From: Ornithinibacter aureus
GTDB taxonomy: Bacteria > Actinomycetota > Actinomycetes > Actinomycetales > Dermatophilaceae
Direction: 5' to 3'
NCBI RefSeq assembly: GCF_009858245.1
Contig: NZ_VMSB01000001.1
Location: 2,485,623 to 2,549,622 of the forward strand
Length of the DNA: 64,000 nt
Within the stretch, counting starts at the first letter, position 1. Each line of letters begins with the position of its first letter. The notes below the pieces were generated by a model, which saw only the letters and a list, made by a program, of their open reading frames with translations, searched no databases and was not told where the DNA came from. Shown piece after piece: positions 44,068 to 52,432 of the stretch. The position numbers and the translations under genes are program-made.

Positions 44068-46827
44068 TCACCGGGTCACGTCGAGGATGCCGTGCGCCCC
44101 CCGCTCCGCGTCCGCCATGGAGTGCGTGACGAAGGGGTACGAGCCGGGCTCGGTGGGGGACCACTCCACGAAGCCGCCCTGGGCGGGGGCCAGGCCGAGC
44201 ACCTGGCTGCCACCGTCCGCGCCCTCGCTGCCCTTGCTCCCGCCGCCACGGCGCAGCAGGTACGCGCCCTCGCTCCAGACCGTGTCGAACTGGCCGCCGA
44301 CGACGTGGAAGGCCGACCCGCGGTTCGGGCCCGCGGCGAGCACCCACAGGCGCACCCGCTCCCCGACGCGCGCCGTCAGGGGTGCCGCGTCGTACTGGTT
44401 GGCCACGCCGTTGAAGACGACGGCGTCGGGGGTGTCGGCGGCTGCCGAGTCGGCGTCGACCTCCGTGATCGCCGTGGACCCGTCGCCGTCGACGTGCACC
44501 TCGGACTGCACGAGGACGTAGCTGCGGTCGACGGCGGGCAGCCCGTCGGGCTCGATGACGACCGCTCCGTGCATGCCCGCCGCGATGTGGGCGCTCATCG
44601 GCATCGTCGAGCAGTGGTACATCCAGATGCCGGCCCGCTGCGCCGTGAACCGGTAGGTGAGCGAACCCCCGGGTGGAATGGTGCGCATGACCTCGTCCGG
44701 TGCCCGCTCGCCCGCGTGGAAGTCGACCGAGTGCCCCATCGACCCCTTGTTGACCAGGGTCACGACGAAGGTGTCACCCACCCGGCCGTGCAGGGTCGGC
44801 CCCGGCACGCCCCCGTTGAAGGTCCACCGCTTCTGCCGGATGCCGGGCGCGACCTCGAGCTCGACCTCCTCCACCGTGAGCGTGACCTTGCGAACGGTTG
44901 AGCCGTCGAGAGGCGGTAGCGCGGCATCGACGGCGCGGAACGCGGCATCCGGTTCCTGGCCGAGTCGGATGCCGTCGTCGGACTCCGCGGCGACCGCACC
45001 ATCGGCGCTGCTCGCCCCGGGGCTGCTCGCCCCGGCGGCGGAGCCCTCGACGACGACGTCGAGGACCATGCCCATCCGGCGGTGGCCGACGATGGTGCAC
45101 CACGCCTGACCGCTGGCTCCGACGACCCCGACGTCGAGGGTGGTCGAGCGGCCGGGCATCACGCGCTCGGTGCGCAGGTCGCCGCCGAAGGACAGGTCGT
45201 GGGGCGACCCTTCGTCGACGTTGACGAGGTCGATGACGAGGCGGTTGCCGGCGGGCACGGTGATCGAGGCCGGGGAGAAGGCCATGTCCCGGGCCTCGAC
45301 GCGCACCCGGGTGGTCTCACCGGTGGGGGTGACCGACCCGGCCCCGGTCAGGCCGGCCGCGGCGACCGAACCCGGGCCACCGGCATCCGACGCGGGGCCG
45401 AGGCCAGCAGCGGCCGGGTCGACGGCGACGCCGAGGGTCAGCGCGAGGGCGATGGTGGCGACCCCGGCGACGAGCTGCCCCGGTGACCACACCCGCGGCT
45501 CGGGCCCGACCCGTTCGGGGCGCACCGGGTGCTCGGCGACGGTGGCGACGAGGGCCCGGCGGGCCGCGACGGCCGCCTTCACGGCGCGCAGCAGGAGGGG
45601 GACGAACGCGGCCAGCGCCACGAGGACGAGGGTCGAGGTGGCGACCCGGACCGCGCTGGGGACGGGCAGGAGGCAGACGAGCAGGCCGAGGTTGACGACG
45701 GTCACCCGCCAGACGGCGCCCCGGTTGAGCTCGGCCGATGCCGCCCGCACGACCGACGGCCCGCCGCCGAGCACCGTCGGCACGAGGTGGCTCAGCGCGC
45801 CGGCGAGGAGCTGGGCCCCGAAGCCCGCGGCGACGACGGCCGCGACGACGCCGTACCCGTCGGCCACCTCGGCCCACGAGTCGGCGGTGGCGACCCGCCA
45901 CCCGACGAGCCCGAGCGCCACCGCACCCCAGGCGAGGGCGGCGGTCACCGACCACGTCGCGAAGAAGCGGGGCGGGGCCTGACGTGCCGGTGCGAGCAGC
46001 GCCCGGCCCCACCAGCCAAGCCCGGCGGCGTAGAGGGCGAGCCCGACCAACGTTGCGACGCGCGAGCCCAGCGCCGCCCCGGACCCGGTGACGGCGACCG
46101 CCGTGACGAGCACCGGCAGCGCCTGCCGCGCGAGGCGCTCGGCGCGCTCGTCGATCCGGGTGCGCAGCATCGTCGGCCACAGCGTGACGAGGGTGCCGGT
46201 CACCGTCAGCCCGATCCAGCCCAGCACCATGACCATCGAGTGCGCGACGAGCACGCGCCCGTGGGTGGTGTCGTCCAGGCCGCGGGCGAGCCACGCCCCG
46301 AGGGTCGCGCCGACGGGCACGCAGGCGGCGGCCGCCAGGTAGTAGCGCACGGTGATGCGGAACCGCCCCGGCAGCGCGTGCCGCAGTCGCCGCCACAGCT
46401 GGATGCCGTGCCAGCCCACCGCGCTCGACACCGCCACCGCCCCGGCGACGGTCAGCGGCCACAGCGAGGTCGGCACACCGACGAGCACCGCCGCCTGACC
46501 GGCGACGAGCAGGCCGATCCGCGCGTTCTGCCGAGCCCGTTCGTCGAGGGACGTCGGGGTCTTCAGGAGGGCCTGGGCGAAGTGGGTGCTCCACACCATG
46601 GCCGAGTGGGTGAGGGCACCGAGGAGCACGAGGTGCACCATCAGCCAGCTCGCGGCCGGCACGAACGGGTGGACGAGGGCGACGAGGACGGCGAGGCCGA
46701 GCCAGACCACGCCCGGCCGGTCGCGCAGCGCCCACCGACCTCGGGAGGCGCCGGGTGGCCCGGTGCGGCCCTGGCGGGTGGGTCGGGCTGCTGCGGTCGT
46801 GGTGCCGGGGGGCTCGAGGGTGGTCAC
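44068..46827 (-). CDS. nirK: Copper nitrite reductase (NirK type) fused to a membrane domain
   Basis: The protein has 919 residues in three parts. About 430 N-terminal residues form 11-13 membrane helices. A plastocyanin-like cupredoxin follows, with type 1 copper ligands SPHDL and AWCTIVGHRRMGM (Cys577). Then come two NirK cupredoxin domains with MGHSVDFHAG, WMYHCSTMPMSAHIAAGMHG (His738-Cys739) and a C-terminal type 2 His in FVTHSMADAERGAHG. It should reduce nitrite to NO outside the membrane, and the membrane part may bring electrons. It is the last gene of a minus-strand operon, and its GTG start overlaps the stop of the NnrS-like gene. Confidence 0.9.
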   Translation of the reverse strand: MTTLEPPGTTTAAARPTRQGRTGPPGASRGRWALRDRPGVVWLGLAVLVALVHPFVPAASWLMVHLVLLGALTHSAMVWSTHFAQALLKTPTSLDERARQNARIGLLVAGQAAVLVGVPTSLWPLTVAGAVAVSSAVGWHGIQLWRRLRHALPGRFRITVRYYLAAAACVPVGATLGAWLARGLDDTTHGRVLVAHSMVMVLGWIGLTVTGTLVTLWPTMLRTRIDERAERLARQALPVLVTAVAVTGSGAALGSRVATLVGLALYAAGLGWWGRALLAPARQAPPRFFATWSVTAALAWGAVALGLVGWRVATADSWAEVADGYGVVAAVVAAGFGAQLLAGALSHLVPTVLGGGPSVVRAASAELNRGAVWRVTVVNLGLLVCLLPVPSAVRVATSTLVLVALAAFVPLLLRAVKAAVAARRALVATVAEHPVRPERVGPEPRVWSPGQLVAGVATIALALTLGVAVDPAAAGLGPASDAGGPGSVAAAGLTGAGSVTPTGETTRVRVEARDMAFSPASITVPAGNRLVIDLVNVDEGSPHDLSFGGDLRTERVMPGRSTTLDVGVVGASGQAWCTIVGHRRMGMVLDVVVEGSAAGASSPGASSADGAVAAESDDGIRLGQEPDAAFRAVDAALPPLDGSTVRKVTLTVEEVELEVAPGIRQKRWTFNGGVPGPTLHGRVGDTFVVTLVNKGSMGHSVDFHAGERAPDEVMRTIPPGGSLTYRFTAQRAGIWMYHCSTMPMSAHIAAGMHGAVVIEPDGLPAVDRSYVLVQSEVHVDGDGSTAITEVDADSAAADTPDAVVFNGVANQYDAAPLTARVGERVRLWVLAAGPNRGSAFHVVGGQFDTVWSEGAYLLRRGGGSKGSEGADGGSQVLGLAPAQGGFVEWSPTEPGSYPFVTHSMADAERGAHGILDVTR

Positions 46828-47903
46828 GCGGGGACGCTCCGGGGGTGGCGGACGGTGAGTGCGACCGAGGCCGCGGCGGTGAGGGGGAGCAGGAGCAGGG
46901 CGACGGTGGTGAGCACGCCACCGGCCTGGGCGAGGCGGGTCTGGCCGACGAGGTCGCCGCAGACGCGGACCGCGAGCCCGGCGTGCAGGACGACGAGGGG
47001 GGCCCAGAGCACCCGTCGGTACGGCAGCGGGCGGCGCAGGACGGAGGGGAGGATGACCGGCGCGTGCGCGAGGACCATGCTCATGGCGAAGCCGAGGAAG
47101 ACCGTGTGCACGAGGAGGTCGTGGGCCGCGCGGGTCGTCGGCACCCCGGTGACGGCCCAGGCGACTCCGGCCACGGTGAGCCACCCGTATCCGGCGAGCA
47201 TCGCCACCGCGCTGAAGCGGGGCAGGCCGGTGGAGCGCACGGTGCGGCGGGCGACGTCGCGGGGGGCGAGCCACGCCACGAGGGCGAGCAGGGCCACCCC
47301 GAAGGCGCGGCTCCCCGGGCCCGGTGCGACGAGCGCCCACGTCGCCGCGAGGGCGAGCCCGGTCGCGAGCCAGAGCAGGGTCGTCCCTGCGGTGCGGGGG
47401 AGGTGGAACCGGGCGAGCTCGACCCGTTCGGCGGCGATCGTCAGCACGACGAACCCCGCGAGCAGCGGCACGACGACGGAGGCCTCGACCCGCACCCAGG
47501 CCAGCGCCGCGAGCACGGCGAGGCAAGCGGCGAGCACCTGGACGAGCACCTCGTCGTCGCGACGCCGTCGCCACAGCGCGACGAGGACCGCGACGAGGGC
47601 CACCGTCCCGTCGAGGAGCAGCATCCGGCCCAGGAGGGGCGGCACCGGCGCGACGAGCGCCACCCCGCCGAGGCCGAGCAGCACCGGTGCGGCGTACCCC
47701 CAGGCCGCGCGCAGGGCGACGGCCCGCTCGAGGGCGATGAGCGTGCCGAGGAAGCCGAGCACCATGAGCGGCCCGTGCACGTCGGGCAGCGCCGCTGCGT
47801 CGAGCGGCGCGGGGACCCCCATCCGCAGCAGCCCGGCATCGAGCCCGACGAGGAGGCTTGCCCCGGCCGGCAGCAGCAGCCAGGCCCGGTGCGGCGTCGT
47901 CAT
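46824..47903 (-). CDS. NnrS-like polytopic membrane protein
   Basis: The protein has 359 residues and about 10-12 membrane helices. DVHGPLMVLGFLGTLIALERAVAL resembles the first helices of NnrS, and HDLLVHTVFLGFAMSMVLAHAPVILP resembles its late His-containing helix. NnrS proteins protect denitrifiers from NO or bind copper and heme. Similarity here is judged by pattern only. Its start and stop overlap both neighbours (ATGA and GTGA), so translation is coupled with the hemerythrin and NirK genes. Confidence 0.75.
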   Translation of the reverse strand: MTTPHRAWLLLPAGASLLVGLDAGLLRMGVPAPLDAAALPDVHGPLMVLGFLGTLIALERAVALRAAWGYAAPVLLGLGGVALVAPVPPLLGRMLLLDGTVALVAVLVALWRRRRDDEVLVQVLAACLAVLAALAWVRVEASVVVPLLAGFVVLTIAAERVELARFHLPRTAGTTLLWLATGLALAATWALVAPGPGSRAFGVALLALVAWLAPRDVARRTVRSTGLPRFSAVAMLAGYGWLTVAGVAWAVTGVPTTRAAHDLLVHTVFLGFAMSMVLAHAPVILPSVLRRPLPYRRVLWAPLVVLHAGLAVRVCGDLVGQTRLAQAGGVLTTVALLLLPLTAAASVALTVRHPRSVPA

Positions 47904-48346
47904 GGTCGGCTGGGGGCGGCCGGGGTCAGCGCGGTCACCCGCTCCCACTCCATGCCCGCGAAGGCGATGGCCGCTGCGGGGAAGAGGCCGTTCTCCTCGC
48001 GGTCGATGTGGTGGCGCAGGGCCAGCTCGAAGGCGGGGAAGGACGCGTGGTCGCCACCGCGCACCGCCGCCAGCGCGGCATCCAGTGCGGTGTGCTCGGC
48101 GCACAGGGAGCCCACGTGCTCGGTGAACTCCTCGTCCTCGGCGAGCACCGCGAAGAGGCCGGCCTCCTCGGCACCCGTGTGCGGGTGGAGCAGCCCGGCC
48201 AGGGCGTCGGCAGCCGCGACGACGGCGGCGTTGTCGCCGTGCTCGCAGGCCCGGCGCAGCACCCCGCAGGCGTTGATGATGTCGACGTGCTCGGCCATGA
48301 AGCGGCCGATGACGTCGATGCTCTCGCACCCGCAGTACGAGCACAC
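47900..48346 (-). CDS. Hemerythrin-domain protein with CSYCGCE N-terminus
   Basis: The protein has 148 residues. It starts with GTG and CSYCGCESIDVIGRFMAEHVD, then HHE-type iron ligands: LHPHTGAEEAGLF, SLCAEHTALDAAL and LRHHIDREENGLFPAA. A di-iron site that binds O2 or NO is expected. The leading CxxCxC may bind a further metal. The family often sits beside nitrite or NO genes. GTG 48346 begins the conserved CSYCGCE segment; the frame is open further upstream only through the DUF2249 gene. Confidence 0.87.
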   Translation of the reverse strand: MCSYCGCESIDVIGRFMAEHVDIINACGVLRRACEHGDNAAVVAAADALAGLLHPHTGAEEAGLFAVLAEDEEFTEHVGSLCAEHTALDAALAAVRGGDHASFPAFELALRHHIDREENGLFPAAAIAFAGMEWERVTALTPAAPSRP

Positions 48347-48362
48347 GGCGACGACCTGCCGC

Positions 48363-48656
48363 TCAGGCGCGGGTGAGCCGCAGGCGCCAGGCGTCGGGAC
48401 CCTCGTCGAGGTAGCGAACGGTGACCGCTCCGGCCTCGCGGTCGGCGATCTGGGCCAGCAGCGGCTTGGGGTCGTGCGGGGCGACGAGGTCGAGGGAGCC
48501 GCCGCTCGGGATCGCGGAGAGCGCACCGAACACCGTGGCGTGCCGGATGGCGTGCGGGACGGCCCGCACGTCGAGCTCAGGGATGCCGTGGTCGCTCTCG
48601 TTGCAGCCGCACGTGTGCTGACCGCCGCCGGCGAGGGGAAGGGTGGTGTGTTCCAT
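48363..48656 (-). CDS. DUF2249 domain protein
   Basis: The protein has 97 residues. The N-terminal MEHTTLPLAGGGQHTCGCNES is followed by the DUF2249 core: IPELDVRAVPHAIRHATVFGALSAI, GSLDLVAPHDPKPLLAQI, and the end DAWRLRLTRA. DUF2249 is a TusA-like fold that occurs with hemerythrins and NO-related genes; its function is unknown. It is first in the operon, with a strong GGAGGA six bases before the ATG. The next gene starts 16 bp after its stop. Confidence 0.88.
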   Translation of the reverse strand: MEHTTLPLAGGGQHTCGCNESDHGIPELDVRAVPHAIRHATVFGALSAIPSGGSLDLVAPHDPKPLLAQIADREAGAVTVRYLDEGPDAWRLRLTRA

Positions 48657-48670
48657 CTGGTCCTCCGGTG

Positions 48671-48694
48671 TCTGATTATCTACAATGACATTGT
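48671..48694. promoter_or_regulatory. Divergent promoter with palindromic operator
   Basis: TACAAT (48681-48686) is an excellent -10 for the plus-strand regulator whose GTG starts at 48693. On the minus strand GATAAT (48679-48674) can serve the DUF2249-NirK operon. ACAATGACATTGT at 48682-48694 is a 13-bp palindrome that overlaps both, so a bound protein would block them together. Confidence 0.6.
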
Positions 48695-49472
48695 GAAAAA
48701 TACTCCGCCGATGGGTCCTTCTCCAAGTCGGGTGCTCGGGGATGCCGGTGAGCCGACCCCGCCGCCGCTTGATCCGTCGCGTCTGCGGGTGCTGCGAGAG
48801 CTCGCCGGGGCCGATCGCGCGTGCACGGTGGGCGAGCTGGCGCAGGCGCTCGGCGGCCACCCCAACACCACCCGCCACCACCTGCGGGCCCTGCTCGCCG
48901 CGGGGCTGGTCCAGGTCCCCGACACCGCGGACGCGGGCGGACGCGGCCGGCCGGCGACGCGGTACGTCGTGACGCCGCAGGGGCGGCGCACGGCATCCGG
49001 CGTCGTCGAGGGTGACCCCGCGGCGGAGGAGTACCTCGCGCTCGCGGGCGCCTTCGCCGACCGGCTGGCCGCGCTCGGCGTGGACACCTCGGAGGAGTCC
49101 AGGGCCGTGGGCCGGGCGTGGGGTGCGAGCCTCGCGGCGCGAGACGTCGCGGCCGCTGGTGGGGGCCCGGCAGGGCCGGCCCGAGAGCGGGTGGTCGAGC
49201 TGCTGCACCGTCTCGGCTTCTCACCCGTCGTGCGCCCGACGCCCGATCGCGACATCGGCCGCGAGGGCGGCCGCGACATCGGCCGCGAGGTCGAGCTGCG
49301 CACCTGTCCGCTGCTCGATGCGGCGAGACGGCATCCCGAGGTGGTGTGCCAGGTCCATGCCGGGCTGGTGAGCGGTGCGGATGCCGGGTACGGCGGGTCG
49401 GGGGAGGGTGTGCGGCTCGTGCCGTTCGCCAGTCCGGGCGCATGTCACCTCACGCTGGCGTCCGCCCGGTAG
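48693..49472 (+). CDS. ArsR/HTH-type regulator with Cys-rich C-terminus
   Basis: The protein has 259 residues. A winged HTH (TVGELAQALGGHPNTTRHHLRALLAAGLV) is followed by GRPATRYVVTPQGRR. The C-terminal half carries C-x13-C-x2-H (CPLLDAARRHPEVVCQVH) and a last Cys in GACHLTL. That spacing resembles SufR-like iron-sulfur regulators and suggests an Fe-S or metal sensor of NO or O2. It is divergent from the nitrite operon and probably controls it. TACAAT lies 6 nt before GTG 48693, so the mRNA is probably leaderless. Confidence 0.8.
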   Translation: MKNTPPMGPSPSRVLGDAGEPTPPPLDPSRLRVLRELAGADRACTVGELAQALGGHPNTTRHHLRALLAAGLVQVPDTADAGGRGRPATRYVVTPQGRRTASGVVEGDPAAEEYLALAGAFADRLAALGVDTSEESRAVGRAWGASLAARDVAAAGGGPAGPARERVVELLHRLGFSPVVRPTPDRDIGREGGRDIGREVELRTCPLLDAARRHPEVVCQVHAGLVSGADAGYGGSGEGVRLVPFASPGACHLTLASAR

Positions 49473-49481
49473 CCTCACCCC

Positions 49482-50858
49482 ATGAGCGGCGCCGCGATCT
49501 TCGACCTTGACCGCACGCTGCTCCAGGGTGGCACCGGGCCGTTGCTGTCGAGAGCGATGTACGACCTCGGCGTCGTCACCCGCAAGCTGCCCGGCGAGAA
49601 GCTGCTGTACGGCATGTTCGACCTCATCGGCGAGACGCTGCCGTCGATCTTCCTGGCCCGGCAGGCGACCTTGGTGGCCAAGGGGCGTGAGATGGCCACG
49701 TTCGACGAGGCGGCCGTCGCGGCTGCCGAGGCGATCGCCGAGGTGGTGCACCCCTTCGCCCTGGCGCTCATCGAGCAGCACCAGGCCGCCGGTCGGCCCG
49801 TGGTGCTCGCGACCACCACGCCGTACCACCTCATCAAGCCCTTGGCCGATCGGCTGGGCTTCGACCACGTCATCGCCACGCGCTACACGATCGACGACGA
49901 GGGCAAGTTCGACGGCTCCATCACCGGCAACTTCGTCTGGTCTCGGGGCAAGATCGCGGCGGTGCGCGAGTGGGCCGAGCGTGAGGGCATCGACCTCGCC
50001 GAGAGCTTCGCCTACTCCGACTCGATCTACGACCTTCCCCTGCTCTCGGCCGTGGGGTCACCCAACGCGGTCAACCCCGACCCGCGACTGACCCTGTACG
50101 CCGTGGCGCGCGGGTGGCCGATCGTGCACTTCGACGTCTCGCCGGGGGTGTTCAAGGTGCCGGTGCTGGGCATCGAGTTGCAGCGGCTGCTCTTCCTGGC
50201 GAGCCCGCCGCTGCTCACGCCGTACGCGCGCTTCGACATCGCCGGTGTCGAGAACATCCCCCGCACCGGCCCGGCGATCCTCGTCGCCAACCACCGGTCG
50301 TACTTCGACCTCCAGACGATGATCCAGGTGCTGCGGGCCTCGGGCCGCACCGCTCGCGGGCTCGGCAAGAAGGAGATCTTCGAGGTGCCCGGCGTCGGCG
50401 CCATCGCCACGGCCCTGGGAGGCATCGCCGTCGACCGCGGCACCAGCGGGCAGGACTCGTTCGAGAACGCCGCGGTCGCCCTCGAGGGTGGTGAGCTGGT
50501 CGCGCTCATGCCGCAGGGGACGATCCCGCGCGGCGAGAAGTTCTACGACCCCGTGCTCAAGGGCAAGACGGGTGCTGCGCGCCTGGCCGCCATCACGCGA
50601 GCACCGGTCATCCCGATCGGCATCTGGGGAAGTGAGCACGTGTGGCCCCGGTCTGCGGCCGTGCCGAACGTCCTCAACGTCACCAACCCGCCGAAGGTCC
50701 GCGTGCGCGTCGGCGAGCCGGTCGAGCTGAAGTACCGCTCACCCGCGGCGGACACCAAGCGCATCATGGCCGCGATCGTCGACTGCCTGCCCCCGGAGGC
50801 GCGCGAGCACCGCGTGCCCACCGAGGAGGAGATCCGGCTCGCCACCCCGAGCAGCTGA
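49482..50858 (+). CDS. HAD-IB phosphatase fused to an acylglycerolphosphate acyltransferase
   Basis: The protein has 458 residues. Residues 1-210 are a HAD-IB hydrolase: FDLDRTLL (nucleophile Asp), VLATTTP, YSDSIYDLPLL. Residues 240-440 are PlsC-like: NHRSYFDL (HX4D), IAVDRG, LMPQGTIPRG and APVIPIGIWGSE. Such fusions may make and then dephosphorylate or remodel phosphatidate; specificity is unknown. TAGCCT at 49470-49475 precedes the ATG by 6 nt. Confidence 0.9.
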   Translation: MSGAAIFDLDRTLLQGGTGPLLSRAMYDLGVVTRKLPGEKLLYGMFDLIGETLPSIFLARQATLVAKGREMATFDEAAVAAAEAIAEVVHPFALALIEQHQAAGRPVVLATTTPYHLIKPLADRLGFDHVIATRYTIDDEGKFDGSITGNFVWSRGKIAAVREWAEREGIDLAESFAYSDSIYDLPLLSAVGSPNAVNPDPRLTLYAVARGWPIVHFDVSPGVFKVPVLGIELQRLLFLASPPLLTPYARFDIAGVENIPRTGPAILVANHRSYFDLQTMIQVLRASGRTARGLGKKEIFEVPGVGAIATALGGIAVDRGTSGQDSFENAAVALEGGELVALMPQGTIPRGEKFYDPVLKGKTGAARLAAITRAPVIPIGIWGSEHVWPRSAAVPNVLNVTNPPKVRVRVGEPVELKYRSPAADTKRIMAAIVDCLPPEAREHRVPTEEEIRLATPSS

Positions 50859-50863
50859 CCCGC

Positions 50864-50905
50864 GTACCCGGAGTGACCTATTGGTCGATTTGGGGACGGC
50901 TGGGG
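50864..50905. repeat. Repeat with GACCTATTGGTC core, upstream of zwf
   Basis: The stretch matches 59435-59476 closely, with core AGTGACCTATTGGTCGAT and then GGGNACGGCTGGGG. It lies between the HAD-acyltransferase stop and zwf. Confidence 0.75.
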
Positions 50906-50995
50906 GGGGCGGGACGCGCGCGGATGCCGGGTGGCCGGCATCCGATGCACGACCGGGGGTAGCGGTACGCGGCCTCGGGGCGACAGTCTGGCCTC

Positions 50996-52426
50996 ATGAC
51001 CGCACCCACGACCGTCGTGCTCTTCGGTGCCACGGGGGACCTCGCCAAGCGCAAGCTCATCCCGGGGCTGCTGCACCTCTTCCAGTCCGGGCTCGTCGAC
51101 GACCTGCGCGTCGTCGGCACCAGCCTCGACGAGATGAACGCCGACGCCTTCCGGGACCTGGCACTGATCGCCATCCGCGAGCACAGCACCCGCGACGTCA
51201 GCGACGCCGACTGGCGCGAGTTCGCCCAGCGGTTGGACTACGTGTCGATCTCGGCCGGGCCGGACGCCCTGCGCGAGGCGGTGGCGCGGGCCGAGGCGCT
51301 CCTGCCGGGCGAGGTGAACCAGCGACTGCACTACCTCTCGGTGCCGCCCAGGGCCGCCCTGGCCGCCGTGCGCACCATCGCCACGGCCGACCTCGCGGTG
51401 CGCAGCCGGGTGGTCATGGAGAAGCCGTTCGGCACCGACTACGCGTCAGCGGTCTCCCTCAACGCCCAGCTGCACGAGGTGTTCGATGAGGAGCAGATCT
51501 TCCGCATCGACCACTTCCTGGGCAAGGAGGCCGCGCAGAACATCCTCGCCTTCCGGTTCGCCAACGGTCTGTTCGAGCCGATCTGGCACCGAAACAGCAT
51601 CTCCCACATCGAGATCGACGTTCCCGAGACCCTTGGGCTGACGCAGCGCGGCGACTTCTACGAGGCGACCGGCGCCTACCGCGACATGGTCGTGACGCAC
51701 CTGTTCCAGATCCTCGCGTTCACCGCGATGGAGCCGCCGACCTCGCTCGAGCCGAGTGCCATCAGCCGGGAGAAGAACAAGGTCTTCCGCTCGATGCAGC
51801 CGATCCAGCCGAGCGACGTCGTGCGCGGGCAGTACACCGGCTACCACGATGAGCCCGGGGTGAAACCCGACTCCGAGACCGAGACCTTCGTCGCGCTGAA
51901 GTGCTTCGTCGACAACTGGCGCTGGGCCGGCGTGCCCTTCTACCTGCGCACCGGCAAGCGGATGGCCGAGGGGGCGCGGATCATCTCCATCGCCTTCCGC
52001 GAGCCTCCGCAGTCGATGTTCCCGCCGGGGTCGGGCGTCGGCGACAACGGGCCGGACCACCTGACCTTCGACCTCGCCGACAAGTCGCGCATGTCGCTGT
52101 CGTTCTACGGCAAGCGGCCGGGCCCGGGCTTTCGGCTCGACAAGCTCTCGATGCAGTTCTCCATGCAGGAGACGTCGTGGGCGGGCGCAGTGCTCGAGGC
52201 CTACGAGCGGCTCATCTACGACGCCGTGCGCGGCGACCGGACCCTGTTCACCTCGGCATCCGGCATCGAACGTCTCTGGGAGATCTCCCAGCCGCTGCTC
52301 GACAACCCCCCGACCGTGCGGCCCTACTCGCAGGGCACGTGGGGACCGAACCAGATCCACCAGCTCATCTCGCCGTACACGTGGCGGCTGCCCTTCGAGC
52401 GGGCCTGGCGCGAGCGCAAGTTCTGA
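50996..52426 (+). CDS. zwf: Glucose-6-phosphate dehydrogenase
   Basis: The protein has 476 residues. The Rossmann NADP site is VVLFGATGDLAKRKLIPGL, the EKPFG motif is present, and the active-site RIDHFLGKE holds the catalytic His. It oxidises glucose 6-phosphate to 6-phosphogluconolactone. No other pentose-phosphate gene is adjacent and no opcA, so it may be the second, stand-alone G6PDH that many actinobacteria carry. CAGTCT lies 6 nt before ATG 50996. It converges on the DUF1906 gene with 6 bp between stops. Confidence 0.95.
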   Translation: MTAPTTVVLFGATGDLAKRKLIPGLLHLFQSGLVDDLRVVGTSLDEMNADAFRDLALIAIREHSTRDVSDADWREFAQRLDYVSISAGPDALREAVARAEALLPGEVNQRLHYLSVPPRAALAAVRTIATADLAVRSRVVMEKPFGTDYASAVSLNAQLHEVFDEEQIFRIDHFLGKEAAQNILAFRFANGLFEPIWHRNSISHIEIDVPETLGLTQRGDFYEATGAYRDMVVTHLFQILAFTAMEPPTSLEPSAISREKNKVFRSMQPIQPSDVVRGQYTGYHDEPGVKPDSETETFVALKCFVDNWRWAGVPFYLRTGKRMAEGARIISIAFREPPQSMFPPGSGVGDNGPDHLTFDLADKSRMSLSFYGKRPGPGFRLDKLSMQFSMQETSWAGAVLEAYERLIYDAVRGDRTLFTSASGIERLWEISQPLLDNPPTVRPYSQGTWGPNQIHQLISPYTWRLPFERAWRERKF

Positions 52427-52432
52427 CCCGGG

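Noticed and set aside
46828-47574. Extended N-terminus of the NirK frame
   Set aside because: The extension reads Arg/Pro-rich nonsense through the NnrS-like gene; GTG 46827 overlaps that gene's stop and is the natural start.
45529-48126. Long plus-strand frame across the nitrite operon
   Set aside because: Composition is that of an antisense shadow (Gly/Arg/His), while the minus strand carries four recognised families with coupled starts.
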